DNA of 6,293 bases from positions 1 to 6,293 of the forward strand of contig CALBAF010000033.1 in the NCBI GenBank assembly GCA_937926415.1. The letters run 5' to 3'. Under the pieces are notes generated by a model, which saw only the letters and a list, made by a program, of their open reading frames with translations, was not told the DNA's origin and searched no databases. This stretch comes from an uncultured Actinomyces sp. (GTDB lineage: Bacteria; Actinomycetota; Actinomycetes; Actinomycetales; Actinomycetaceae). Both the position numbers and the translations under genes were made by a program. The first letter of the stretch is position 1, and each line of letters begins with the position of its first letter. Shown one piece after another: positions 1-5,938 of this stretch.

Positions 1-596
1 TCTTCTCACCCGTATTCGCTTTCTCGTCCTCGGCTGTTGTGGTGTCGGGGGAGGACGGCACGCTCGTCACGGCGGAGTCCGTGCGTGAGTCGATCGCCTC
101 CTTCGAAGGCGTGCCGCTGACTCGCCTGAACACGCAGGCGGTGGCTCGCGCCGTCGAGTCGAACGTGGCCGTGCGCAGCGCGACCGTGTCGCGCCGCTGG
201 CCCACGAGCCTGCGAGTCTCCGTGACGATGCGAACGGGCATGGCCGTCGAGGCAACATCAACTGGCTACTGGCTGGGGGATGATCAGGGTGTCGCCTTCC
301 AGCAGGTGGCGTCGGCGGGCGATTATCCGGTGGCGACGCTGCCGGAGGATCGAGCGACGGGCGCCGCGGATATTGCTTCCGTGCTCGGCGCGCTGGACGA
401 AGCCACACGCTCTCAGGTGTCGGCTGTGACGTCGACGGGGACGCAGGTGAACTTCACGCTGCGTGGCGGACAGACTGTCAAGTGGGGAACCCGCGGAGAC
501 GCGCCGCAAAAGGCGCGCGTGTTGGCCACGTTGCTGGCCAATGTTCAGGCGAGCATCTACGACGTGTCGTCGCCGAATCACCCTGTGACCAGTTAA
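1..596 (+). CDS. ftsQ: Cell-division protein FtsQ, C-terminal part (5' end outside window)
   Basis: FtsQ is a single-pass membrane protein of the divisome. Its extracytoplasmic POTRA and beta domains hold the FtsB/FtsL partners and link the Z-ring to septal peptidoglycan synthesis. The frame is open from base 3 to the TAA at 594-596, giving 197 visible residues; the cytoplasmic tail and most or all of the membrane segment lie upstream. The first residues (FSPVFAFSSSAVVVSG) look like the end of, or exit from, the membrane helix. They are followed by a POTRA-like stretch: the VSGEDG strand, the SVRESIASFEGVPLTRLNT helix region, and VRSATVSRRWPTSLRVSV, which matches the family's 'V..A.V.R.WP.TL.V.V' signature. 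The tail DVSSPNHPVTS resembles the usual actinobacterial FtsQ ending. Internal ATGs such as the one near base 39 would cut into the POTRA domain and are not credible starts. ftsZ follows after 127 bases, with no ftsA between, the actinobacterial order. Confidence 0.93.
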   Translation, partial: FSPVFAFSSSAVVVSGEDGTLVTAESVRESIASFEGVPLTRLNTQAVARAVESNVAVRSATVSRRWPTSLRVSVTMRTGMAVEATSTGYWLGDDQGVAFQQVASAGDYPVATLPEDRATGAADIASVLGALDEATRSQVSAVTSTGTQVNFTLRGGQTVKWGTRGDAPQKARVLATLLANVQASIYDVSSPNHPVTS

Positions 597-622
597 GCCT
601 TTTCTTTTGTCCGCGTGTTGGC

Positions 623-651
623 TTGAAGGAATGCGCGCGGACCCCTAGGTT
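623..651 (+). promoter_or_regulatory. Candidate sigma-70-type promoter for ftsZ
   Basis: TTGAAG (623-628) and TAGGTT (646-651) are separated by exactly 17 bases, a good match to a housekeeping -35/-10 pair. Transcription would start near 658-660, leaving a leader of about 65 bases before the ftsZ ATG. ftsZ is commonly transcribed from promoters in the ftsQ-ftsZ gap or inside ftsQ in actinobacteria, so the position is plausible. This is a consensus match only; no start-site data are available. Confidence 0.55.
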
Positions 652-677
652 CTTCCCGACACGAAGCACGTTAAACA

Positions 678-699
678 TCAACCTTCAACTAGAGGTTGA
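678..699 (+). promoter_or_regulatory. Stem-loop with nested inverted repeats in the ftsZ leader
   Basis: TCAACCT (678-684) is perfectly complementary to AGGTTGA (693-699), giving a 7-bp stem with an 8-base loop. A second TCAAC copy (685-689) inside that loop could instead pair with GTTGA (695-699). The two hairpins are therefore mutually exclusive. The element lies between the inferred transcription start and the ftsZ ribosome-binding site (AAGGGAG, 711-717). It could be an RNA control element, or equally a dyad DNA operator. No T-tract follows, so it is not a terminator. Confidence 0.45.
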
Positions 700-723
700 G
701 GGTCTGATGCAAGGGAGACATCC

Positions 724-1977
724 ATGGCGACACCGCAAAACCACCTGGCAGTGATCAAGGTCGTCGGCGTCGGCGGCGGCGGAGTTAACGCCGTGAACCG
801 AATGATCGAGGTCGGCCTCAAGGGCGTTGAGTTCATTGCCGTCAACACTGACGCGCAGGCTCTGCTCATGTCCGATGCTGAGACGAAGCTCGACATCGGC
901 CGCGAGCTGACGCACGGCCTCGGCGCTGGCGCAGATCCGGCCGTCGGCCGCAAGGCTGCGGAGGACCACATCGACGAGATTACCGCCGCGCTTGAGGGTG
1001 CGGACATGGTCTTCGTGACCGCTGGTGAGGGCGGTGGCACCGGTACCGGTGCGGCCCCCGTTGTCGCCAAGATCGCCCGTGACGCGGGCGCGCTGACGGT
1101 GGGCGTCGTGACCCGTCCCTTCTCCTTCGAGGGCAACCGCCGTGCGGCTCAGGCTGAGGGCGGCGTGACGACCCTGCGCGAAGAGGTCGACACTCTCATC
1201 GTCATCCCGAACGACCGTCTTCTGGAGATCTCCGACGCGAACATCTCCGTGCTTGACGCTTTCCGTGCCGCCGACCAGGTCCTCCTCTCGGGTGTCCAGG
1301 GCATCACTGAGCTCATCACGACCCCCGGCCTGATCAACGTTGACTTCAACGACGTCAAGTCGGTCATGAAGGATGCCGGCTCGGCCCTCATGGGTATCGG
1401 CGCGGCCACCGGCGAGGATCGCGCGCTGCGCGCCGTCGAGAGCGCCATCTCGTCCCCGCTGCTGGAAGCGTCGATCGACGGCGCCCACGGCGTGCTCATG
1501 TTCTTCCAGGGTGGCTCCGACCTCAGCCTGCAAGAGGTCTACAGCTCCTCGCAGCTCGTGCGCGAGGCAGCCCACCCCGAGGCCAACATCATCTTCGGTA
1601 ACGTCATCGACGATGCTCTGGGTGACGAGATCCGCGTGACGGTTATCGCCGCCGGCTTCGATGAGGCCACGGATACGGCCCTGTCGCGTCCGACCGTCTC
1701 CCGCGTGTCCGCTCCTGTCGCGCAGCAGCGTCCCGCCGCCCCCGAGGCCAAGGCCCCGGCCGCGGAGACGACCCGCATCACCCAGCTGTCGACGCGTCGC
1801 CCGCAGCACCGCGCCGATGTTGCGGCCCCCGTGCGTGAGGCAGCCCCTGCCCCGGTCGAGACGCCCGCTGCTGTCGAGTACGAGGAATCCGAGTCCGAGC
1901 ACTCCTTCGAGGTTCCTCGCGTCTACCCCGAGGCGCCTGAGAAGGAAGAGCTGGATATCCCTCCCTTCCTGCGCTGA
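724..1977 (+). CDS. ftsZ: Cell-division GTPase FtsZ (tubulin homologue)
   Basis: FtsZ polymerises with GTP into the cytoplasmic Z-ring that recruits the divisome. The 417-residue product begins with the nucleotide-binding core ([15 protein letters not shown], about residues 13-27). It carries the tubulin signature GGGTGTG at 103-109, and the NVDFNDV T7 loop at 205-211, whose D207 and D210 complete the GTPase site of the neighbouring subunit. The C-terminal GTPase-activating domain runs to about 317. A Pro/Ala/Glu-rich disordered linker (about 325-405) then leads to the conserved tail DIPPFLR, the docking peptide for SepF. The ATG at 724 is supported by AAGGGAG at 711-717 with a 6-base gap and by a normal N-terminus. 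The stop overlaps the ATG at 1977 (TGATG), which would be the original start of the next gene. Length and motifs are typical, with no sign of damage. Confidence 0.99.
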   Translation: MATPQNHLAVIKVVGVGGGGVNAVNRMIEVGLKGVEFIAVNTDAQALLMSDAETKLDIGRELTHGLGAGADPAVGRKAAEDHIDEITAALEGADMVFVTAGEGGGTGTGAAPVVAKIARDAGALTVGVVTRPFSFEGNRRAAQAEGGVTTLREEVDTLIVIPNDRLLEISDANISVLDAFRAADQVLLSGVQGITELITTPGLINVDFNDVKSVMKDAGSALMGIGAATGEDRALRAVESAISSPLLEASIDGAHGVLMFFQGGSDLSLQEVYSSSQLVREAAHPEANIIFGNVIDDALGDEIRVTVIAAGFDEATDTALSRPTVSRVSAPVAQQRPAAPEAKAPAAETTRITQLSTRRPQHRADVAAPVREAAPAPVETPAAVEYEESESEHSFEVPRVYPEAPEKEELDIPPFLR

Positions 1978-2062
1978 TGAGTGACAAGCTCTGGGCCGGT
2001 ACCCGGGCACCGGTGCGCTATGCGGCAACGTTGGGCTGCACGTCGGTGATCAGGAGTCCCTC
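1977..2062 (+). other. Remnant of the original pgeF N-terminus, out of frame with the rest of the gene
   Basis: An ATG at 1977 overlaps the ftsZ stop and opens a frame beginning [18 protein letters not shown]. This looks like the first strand of a PgeF protein (compare 'VRYAFTTR' in the family). The rest of the family signature continues in a different frame from 2027 as NVGLHVGDQESLV, matching the 'LNLG.HVGDD...V' block. The intervening TR-x-GGVS-x-GP-xxS segment is absent, and the two frames meet at a shared AACG (2027-2030). The simplest reading is a deletion of 3n+1 bases (roughly 45-55, from family spacing) that removed this segment and shifted frame. The downstream frame has a stop at 1982-1984 and no start codon before GTG 2063. 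Confidence 0.7.
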
Positions 2063-2710
2063 GTGCGCGAGCGTCGTCGCGATCTGGCACAGATCCTGGG
2101 GCGCGACGTCGTCTGGATGGATCAGACCCATTCGACGCGAGTGGAACTCATTGTTTCCGTCGACGGCCGGCCAACCCTGTCCGGCGCGGGCGAGGCATTG
2201 ATCCAGCCCGCGACGGGGGAGTGGGGCCCCGTCGACGCCGATGGCGTCATCGTCGATGCCCGCGGTTGGGAGGGGGCTCCAGCCCTCGCCGTGCAGACCG
2301 CTGACTGTCTGCCCGTTGTCTTTTCCGCTGCCTCCGGCCAGGTAGTCGCCGCCGTGCATGCGGGTCGGCGCGGCCTCCTCGGTGGAATCCTTGCCGAGGC
2401 GGCCCGACGTATCCGTGGCCTCGTCGACGGTCCCATCGAGGCCTTGATTGGCCCGGCGATCTGCGGTCGCTGCTACGAGGTGCCCGCCGACATGGCTGAC
2501 GAAAGCGCTTCGTTCGTTCCGGGCATTCGTTCTGTCACCTCGTGGGGAACCTCGGCGCTCGACCTGCCCCACGCTGCGGCCGTCTCACTGGAGGCTCTGG
2601 GTGTGAGCGTCGATATCGATGAGCGCTGCACCCTCGAGGACGTCGACCTATTCTCGTATCGCGCCGACCCCTCCTGCGGTCGCCAGGCACTCATCATCGT
2701 CCCCGCCTGA
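2063..2710 (+). CDS. pgeF: PgeF/YlmD laccase-domain protein, N-terminally shortened (possible pseudogene)
   Basis: The family (DUF152, 'polyphenol oxidase/laccase domain', E. coli YfiH) edits peptidoglycan precursors carrying L-Ser in place of L-Ala; related members act on purine nucleosides. The visible 215 residues carry the metal/active-site triad: His23 in WMDQTHS, Cys82 in TADCLP and His99 in VHAGRRG. IGPAICGRCYEV (129-140) and a C-terminal SYRADPSCGRQA block are also present. GTG 2063 is the first start in this frame and has AGGAG at 2052-2056 with a 6-base gap. However, conserved coding sequence (NVGLHVGD) lies upstream of it in the same frame, so the natural protein began earlier, at ATG 1977, before an internal deletion. 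The shortened product lacks the N-terminal strand and TR-x-GG loop. It may be unstable, inactive, or a new shorter form. A sequencing error cannot be excluded, though a lost conserved segment is harder to explain that way than a single-base slip. Confidence 0.8.
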   Translation: MRERRRDLAQILGRDVVWMDQTHSTRVELIVSVDGRPTLSGAGEALIQPATGEWGPVDADGVIVDARGWEGAPALAVQTADCLPVVFSAASGQVVAAVHAGRRGLLGGILAEAARRIRGLVDGPIEALIGPAICGRCYEVPADMADESASFVPGIRSVTSWGTSALDLPHAAAVSLEALGVSVDIDERCTLEDVDLFSYRADPSCGRQALIIVPA

Positions 2711-2788
2711 CCCGCACCCGTACCCCTCGCAGAGCCGTGGCTTGACGGCCTGAGTGCGCCCCGCCCTCGCCGTTGAAATGCCCGTGAC

Positions 2789-2810
2789 GAGGGTCGCCGG
2801 TACCCTCCTT
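2789..2810 (+). terminator. Weak candidate terminator hairpin after pgeF
   Basis: GAGGGT (2789-2794) pairs with ACCCTC (2802-2807) around a 7-base loop, followed only by CTT. The stem is short and the T-tract poor, so this could end the ftsZ-pgeF transcript weakly or be coincidental. Confidence 0.25.
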
Positions 2811-2854
2811 GCGACGCGCCGAGCGCGCTGCCCGGCGTTGTCGCTCGGTAACTG

Positions 2855-2860
2855 TAGCTT
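2855..2860 (+). promoter_or_regulatory. Possible -10 element for sepF
   Basis: TAGCTT fits TANNNT and would place the transcript start about 23 bases before the sepF ATG, just ahead of the strong ribosome-binding site. No convincing -35 lies 16-18 bases upstream, so this is a weak call. Read-through from pgeF is the alternative. Confidence 0.3.
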
Positions 2861-2889
2861 GTGGCTATGCATCGGCTGAAGGAGGAACA

Positions 2890-3342
2890 ATGAGCGAGTC
2901 GTTCGGTGCACGCGCACGTAAGTTTATGGGCTGGTACTCACCGGAGGAGCCCATCGATGAATTCGATGAATTCGACGAGGTGGAAGAGGTAGCACCCGTG
3001 GCCGACATTACTCCCGTGTCCCGTCCGACCCTGACGAGCGTCCGCCGTGACGAGCGGGCCGAGGATCTCACGCGCATCGTGACGATCCACCCCACCGCAT
3101 ACTCTGACGCCGTGACGATCGGCGAGGCGTTCCGCGACGGCACGCCCGTCATCATCAATCTCACCGACATGGGTGAAGAAGAGGCGCGTCGCCTGGTTGA
3201 TTTCGCAGCCGGCCTGACCTTCGGTCTGCACGGCGTCATCGAGCGCGTCACCAACCGCGTGTTCCTGCTGTCCCCGGCCACGGTCGAGGTTGCGGGCGAC
3301 AACACGGCTGGTCGCCGCGGTTCTCTCTACAACCAGGGCTGA
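2890..3342 (+). CDS. sepF: Cell-division protein SepF (Z-ring membrane anchor)
   Basis: SepF tethers FtsZ to the membrane. Its N-terminal amphipathic helix inserts into the bilayer and its core dimer binds the FtsZ C-terminal peptide; it is the main FtsZ anchor in actinobacteria lacking FtsA. The product has 150 residues. An amphipathic start (SFGARARKFMGWYS, residues 4-17) is followed by an acidic, probably disordered linker (19-60) containing the DEFDEFDE repeat. The SepF core covers about 62-134, with IVTIHPTAYSDA, INLTDMGEEEARRLVDFAAGL and NRVFLLSP, and the protein ends with the LYNQ tail. The start at 2890 follows AAGGAGG (2879-2885) with a 4-base gap; in-frame codons further upstream add non-conserved residues and are rejected. 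The yggT-family gene begins 8 bases after the stop, suggesting co-transcription. Confidence 0.97.
   Translation: MSESFGARARKFMGWYSPEEPIDEFDEFDEVEEVAPVADITPVSRPTLTSVRRDERAEDLTRIVTIHPTAYSDAVTIGEAFRDGTPVIINLTDMGEEEARRLVDFAAGLTFGLHGVIERVTNRVFLLSPATVEVAGDNTAGRRGSLYNQG
2956..2973 (+). repeat. Two tandem 9-base repeats inside sepF
   Basis: GATGAATTC occurs twice in a row (2956-2964 and 2965-2973) and is followed by the related GACGAG. The copies encode DEF-DEF-DE in the disordered acidic linker. Because the unit is a multiple of three, slippage would lengthen or shorten the linker without breaking the frame. Confidence 0.85.
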
Positions 3343-3350
3343 GGTCGCTC

Positions 3351-3662
3351 GTGGCCATTCTTGGCTGGATCGGGTGGGGGCTGAGTGTTCTCCTCAACCT
3401 CTACATGATGGTACTGTTTGCGCGTGTCATTCTGGACTGGGTCCCGTTTTTCGCGCGCGGATGGCGCCCGAGCGGAATTCTGCTTGTCCTCGCGAATGTT
3501 CTCTACGCGCTGACTGACCCCCCGATCCGGTGGATCGGACGCTTCGTTCCGCCCCTGCGCCTGGGTGGAGGCATGGCAATCGATGTCGGTTTCATGCTGT
3601 TATTCCTGGTGCTTATCGTTGGGCAGCGCTTCGCTAGTTTCCTGTACTTTTTGAGTCTTTAG
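3351..3662 (+). CDS. YggT-family integral membrane protein
   Basis: This 103-residue protein has two clear hydrophobic helices (about residues 3-28 and 77-100). Between them is the family signature: a basic/Pro-rich loop with Pro40, the TDP motif at 55-57, RFVPPLR at 64-70, and a Gly-rich turn before the second helix with Asp78. YggT proteins sit beside sepF and divIVA in actinobacteria, firmicutes and plastid-related lineages. They are linked to division, osmotic tolerance and, in plastids, nucleoid or cytochrome-b6 biogenesis, but the biochemical role is not settled. The GTG at 3351 is chosen because GAGG (3341-3344), overlapping the sepF stop, lies 6 bases upstream and the protein then begins directly with the helix. 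The gene is probably transcribed and translated together with sepF. Confidence 0.92.
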   Translation: MAILGWIGWGLSVLLNLYMMVLFARVILDWVPFFARGWRPSGILLVLANVLYALTDPPIRWIGRFVPPLRLGGGMAIDVGFMLLFLVLIVGQRFASFLYFLSL

Positions 3663-3719
3663 GCTTCAAATAGGGGGATGAGAGGTCCCACAAAAATGCC
3701 TCCCACCTCGTGATGGATG

Positions 3720-3747
3720 TTGCTAGTGTGACAATTTCAGTTATTAT
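3720..3747 (+). promoter_or_regulatory. Candidate divIVA promoter in an AT-rich island
   Basis: TTGCTA (3720-3725) and TATTAT (3742-3747) are 16 bases apart, inside the most AT-rich patch of the window. The inferred start, near 3754, leaves a GC-rich leader of about 80 bases. divIVA is usually expressed strongly from its own promoter, consistent with its biased codon use here. The rest of the yggT-divIVA gap (3663-3719) shows no convincing terminator. Confidence 0.55.
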
Positions 3748-3834
3748 TTTCGTGACGTGATAGCGGGCGGCCTTCCCGGTCGTCCAGGCGTGCGGCTCCC
3801 GCGCGTCCAATCGAAACGACCGAGAGGCGAAGAA

Positions 3835-4416
3835 ATGGCCCTGCTCACCACCGAGGATGTCCTCAACAAGAAGTTCCAGTACGTCAAGTTCCGCGAGGGA
3901 TACGACCAGGACGAGGTTGACGAGTTCCTCGACGAGGTTGTCTCCACCATCTACTCCCTGCAGATGGAGAACCAGGATCTGAAGGAAAAGCTCGAGGCCG
4001 CTGAGCGTCGCGTCGCCGAGCTTTCCAACGCCGACTACGCGCCGGCCGAGACCCCCGCCCCCGTGGCTGCCCCGGTCGTCGAGACCCCGGCTCCTGCCGC
4101 CCCGGCCCTCACCGGCCCGCAGGACGCCGAGTCCGCCACCTCCATGCTGGCCCTCGCCCAGCGCGTCCACGACGAGTACGTGCGCGACGGCGAAGAGCAG
4201 TCCGCGAAGATCATCGCCGAGGCCAACGCCGAGCGCGACGCGATCATCGCCGACGCCCAGAAGCAGAAGGATTCGCTGCTCTCCCAGCTCGACCAGGAGC
4301 GCGAGCTGCTCGAGAACAAGATCAACGGCCTGCGTACCTTCGAGGCCGAGTACCGTTCGAACCTGCGCAACCACCTCGAGACCCTCCTCAAAGAGGTCGA
4401 TAACGGCGAGAACTGA
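3835..4416 (+). CDS. divIVA: DivIVA/Wag31 polar growth and division-site scaffold
   Basis: DivIVA oligomerises on negatively curved membrane. In actinobacteria (Wag31) it organises polar peptidoglycan synthesis. The 193-residue product starts with the membrane-binding domain: LTTEDVLNKKFQYVKFREGY then DQDEVDEFLDEV, residues 4-35, followed by a first coiled coil to about 65. A Pro/Ala linker spans about 69-95. A long, highly charged coiled coil then runs from about 97 to 190, with heptad-like Leu/Ile spacing. ATG 3835 is chosen over the in-frame ATG at 3757 because GAGAGG (3822-3827) lies 7 bases upstream and conserved sequence begins at once. Codon use is strongly C/G-ending (AAG, CTC, GAG), typical of a highly expressed gene. 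Linker threonines (T73, T84) lie in the region where mycobacterial Wag31 is phosphorylated; equivalence is only a guess. Confidence 0.97.
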   Translation: MALLTTEDVLNKKFQYVKFREGYDQDEVDEFLDEVVSTIYSLQMENQDLKEKLEAAERRVAELSNADYAPAETPAPVAAPVVETPAPAAPALTGPQDAESATSMLALAQRVHDEYVRDGEEQSAKIIAEANAERDAIIADAQKQKDSLLSQLDQERELLENKINGLRTFEAEYRSNLRNHLETLLKEVDNGEN

Positions 4417-4432
4417 TCGCAATCGCTTTGAC

Positions 4433-4473
4433 CGGCGGCGGTGCACTTCGTGGTGCGCCGCCGCCGCTCGTTT
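4433..4473 (+). terminator. Strong GC hairpin downstream of divIVA
   Basis: Bases 4433-4446 pair with 4453-4466 to form a 14-bp stem (13 Watson-Crick pairs and one G-T) around the loop TTCGTG. Only a weak T run (TTT at 4471-4473) follows. It starts 16 bases after the divIVA stop and most likely terminates or stabilises the abundant divIVA transcript. Confidence 0.6.
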
Positions 4474-4478
4474 AAGAT
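4473..4478 (+). promoter_or_regulatory. Candidate -10 element for a leaderless lspA transcript
   Basis: TAAGAT matches TANNNT and ends 8 bases before the lspA ATG, the spacing expected when transcription starts at or next to the start codon. Leaderless genes are common in actinobacteria. No clear -35 is visible because that position falls in the hairpin. The alternative is initiation on read-through RNA using AGGGA (4479-4483), which is only 3 bases from the ATG. Confidence 0.45.
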
Positions 4479-4486
4479 AGGGAACC

Positions 4487-4990
4487 ATGGCTGACTCCTC
4501 CCACCCGACTCACACCCGCGCGACGTGGATGTACGCGGGCCTCGTGTTCGCTGCCGCGATCATCACCGATCAGGCGTCGAAGATGTGGGCGCGCGCCGCT
4601 CTCGACGGTCAGGCGCCGCGCCCGCTCATCGGGCAGTGGCTCTCGCTGTCCCTCGTGCACAACTCGGGTGCCGCTTTCTCTTTTGCTGCGGGTAAGACGT
4701 GGATTCTCACGATTTTTACCGTCGTCATCATTGGCGTGCTGGTCGTCATGGCTCGGCGCGTGCACCGCGCGTCGACGCTGCTGGCGATCGCACTGCTGGC
4801 AGGTGGGGCCGTTGGTAACCTGATCGACCGGCTCACTGCCGAGCCCGGCTTCGGGATCGGCCACGTCACCGACTTCATCGCCTACAGCGACTGGTTCGTC
4901 GGCAACGTCGCTGACATTTGGATCGTCCTCGGGGCGCCTTTGCTGGCGCTCGCGCTGTCACGTGAACCCTCGAAGGAGGATGTCCAGTGA
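4487..4990 (+). CDS. lspA: Lipoprotein signal peptidase II LspA
   Basis: LspA is the membrane aspartyl protease that removes the signal peptide from prolipoproteins after Lgt has lipidated the lipobox cysteine. The 167-residue protein has four predicted helices (about 14-33, 71-89, 95-113 and 142-160). Family motifs appear in order: TDQASK at 27-32, VHNSGAAFSF at 57-66, and GNLIDR at 110-115. HVTDF at 126-130 and NVAD at 140-143 supply the catalytic pair D129 and D143, equivalent to D124/D143 of the Pseudomonas enzyme. The length is normal. The next gene's GTG overlaps the stop by 4 bases and its ribosome-binding site lies inside lspA, so rluD is translationally coupled. The lspA-rluD pairing is widespread in actinobacteria. 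Confidence 0.97.
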   Translation: MADSSHPTHTRATWMYAGLVFAAAIITDQASKMWARAALDGQAPRPLIGQWLSLSLVHNSGAAFSFAAGKTWILTIFTVVIIGVLVVMARRVHRASTLLAIALLAGGAVGNLIDRLTAEPGFGIGHVTDFIAYSDWFVGNVADIWIVLGAPLLALALSREPSKEDVQ

Positions 4991-5925
4991 GTTCGCGTAT
5001 GCTTCCCGTCCCCGACGCCCTCGTGGGTGAGAGGGTGGATGCTGCTCTGGCCCGTATGCTCGGCCTGTCGCGCTCGCGCTGCGCGGAGCTGGCGGGGGAG
5101 GGGCACGTCCTCGTCAATGGCGTGGCCGCGGGTAAGTCCGATCGCCTCGGGGCCATGGACATCATTGAGGTCACCATCCCGGAGCCGGAGAGCAAGCCAA
5201 CTCCGGTCACCGACATGGCGATCCTCTACGACGACGAGGACATTGTCGTCGTCGACAAGCCCGTCGGTGTCGCCGCGCACACGGGTCCGGGTTGGGAAGG
5301 CCCCACGGTCCTGGGCAACCTGGAGGCCGCAGGCTACCGCATCACCAGCTATGGTCCCCCCGAGCGTCAGGGCATCGTGCACCGCCTCGACGTTGGTACC
5401 TCCGGGGCGATGATGGTCGCCAAGTCCGAACTTGCCTACACGGTCATGAAGCGTGCCTTCAAGGAACGCACGATCGAGAAGGTGTACCACGCCGTCGTGG
5501 CTGGTCACCTTGATCCGGCCTCGGGCACGATCGACGCGCCCATCGGGCGACATCCTTCCCGCGAATGGCGCATGGCGGTCATCGATGGCGGCAAGCGCGC
5601 CGTCACCCACTACGACACGCTCGAGCTCATGGCGGGCGCCCAGCTCACCGAGGTGCACCTGGAGACGGGCCGCACCCACCAGATCCGCGTGCACATGGCT
5701 CATATCGGCCATCCGTTGGTGGGCGACACCCTGTACGGTGGCAAGCCACTGACCGGCTTTGCCCGCCAGGCCCTGCACGCGTGGCAGCTCCAGCTCATCC
5801 ATCCTGCCACCCAGGAGTCGCAGGTGTTTGTTGCCCCCATACCGTCCGACCTGCTGACGTTAGCTGCCGAGTTGCAGATTGCATTGCCCGCCCAGCCCCC
5901 AGCCGCTTCATCAGAAGGGGCCTGA
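4987..5925 (+). CDS. rluD: RluA/RluD-family 23S rRNA pseudouridine synthase
   Basis: Enzymes of this family convert uridines in 23S rRNA (helix 69 for RluD) to pseudouridine. The 312-residue product has an N-terminal S4 RNA-binding domain (about 14-62: GERVDAALARMLGLSRSRCAEL then VLVNGV). The catalytic domain begins at ILYDDEDIVVVDKP. HRLD at 132-135 gives the catalytic D135, followed by TSG, and RTHQIRVHM (229-237) with GHPLVGD downstream are further family blocks. The GTG at 4987 is supported by AAGGAGG at 4973-4979 with a 7-base gap and by the GTGA overlap with the lspA stop. RluD is favoured over RluA/RluC because of the S4 domain, the length and the lspA neighbour, but exact target uridines cannot be read from sequence. 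A pgeF-like gene follows 13 bases later, echoing the rluD-yfiH order of E. coli. Confidence 0.93.
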   Translation: MSSRMLPVPDALVGERVDAALARMLGLSRSRCAELAGEGHVLVNGVAAGKSDRLGAMDIIEVTIPEPESKPTPVTDMAILYDDEDIVVVDKPVGVAAHTGPGWEGPTVLGNLEAAGYRITSYGPPERQGIVHRLDVGTSGAMMVAKSELAYTVMKRAFKERTIEKVYHAVVAGHLDPASGTIDAPIGRHPSREWRMAVIDGGKRAVTHYDTLELMAGAQLTEVHLETGRTHQIRVHMAHIGHPLVGDTLYGGKPLTGFARQALHAWQLQLIHPATQESQVFVAPIPSDLLTLAAELQIALPAQPPAASSEGA

Positions 5926-5938
5926 AGGAACAGACGCC

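Larger units (their letters stand above)
2711..2889 (+). other. Intergenic gap; no ylmE/yggS gene
   Basis: No coding frame here resembles a protein. In many actinobacteria and firmicutes the PLP-homeostasis gene ylmE/yggS sits between pgeF (ylmD) and sepF (ylmF); it is missing. The stretch holds two small inverted repeats: GCCGT/ACGGC at 2734-2749, and GAGGGT/ACCCTC at 2789-2807. A candidate sepF promoter lies at the right end. Confidence 0.6.

Noticed and set aside
685..2028. 447-codon minus-strand ORF opposite ftsZ
   Set aside because: It is an antisense shadow of a high-GC gene. The translation is rich in Arg/Gly/Asp with no family motifs, and ftsZ on the plus strand is unmistakable.
1977..2201. 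74-codon ORF starting at the ftsZ stop, considered as a separate small gene
   Set aside because: Only its first 18 or so residues look meaningful, as the old PgeF start. After the AACG junction it is out of frame with conserved sequence.
2809..2889. Upstream in-frame extension of sepF
   Set aside because: The extra Arg-rich residues are not SepF-like, and the strong AAGGAGG directly before ATG 2890 decides the start.
3673..3710. GAGGT/ACCTC inverted repeat after yggT considered as a terminator
   Set aside because: It has only 5 bp across a loop of about 20 bases and no T-tract.
3634..4488. 284-codon minus-strand ORF opposite divIVA
   Set aside because: It has Leu/Val/Gly-biased composition created by the complement of Glu/Lys/Ala-rich coiled-coil codons, and no recognisable domain.
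4882..5802. 306-codon minus-strand ORF opposite rluD
   Set aside because: It is an antisense shadow with no motifs; the plus-strand pseudouridine synthase explains the region.
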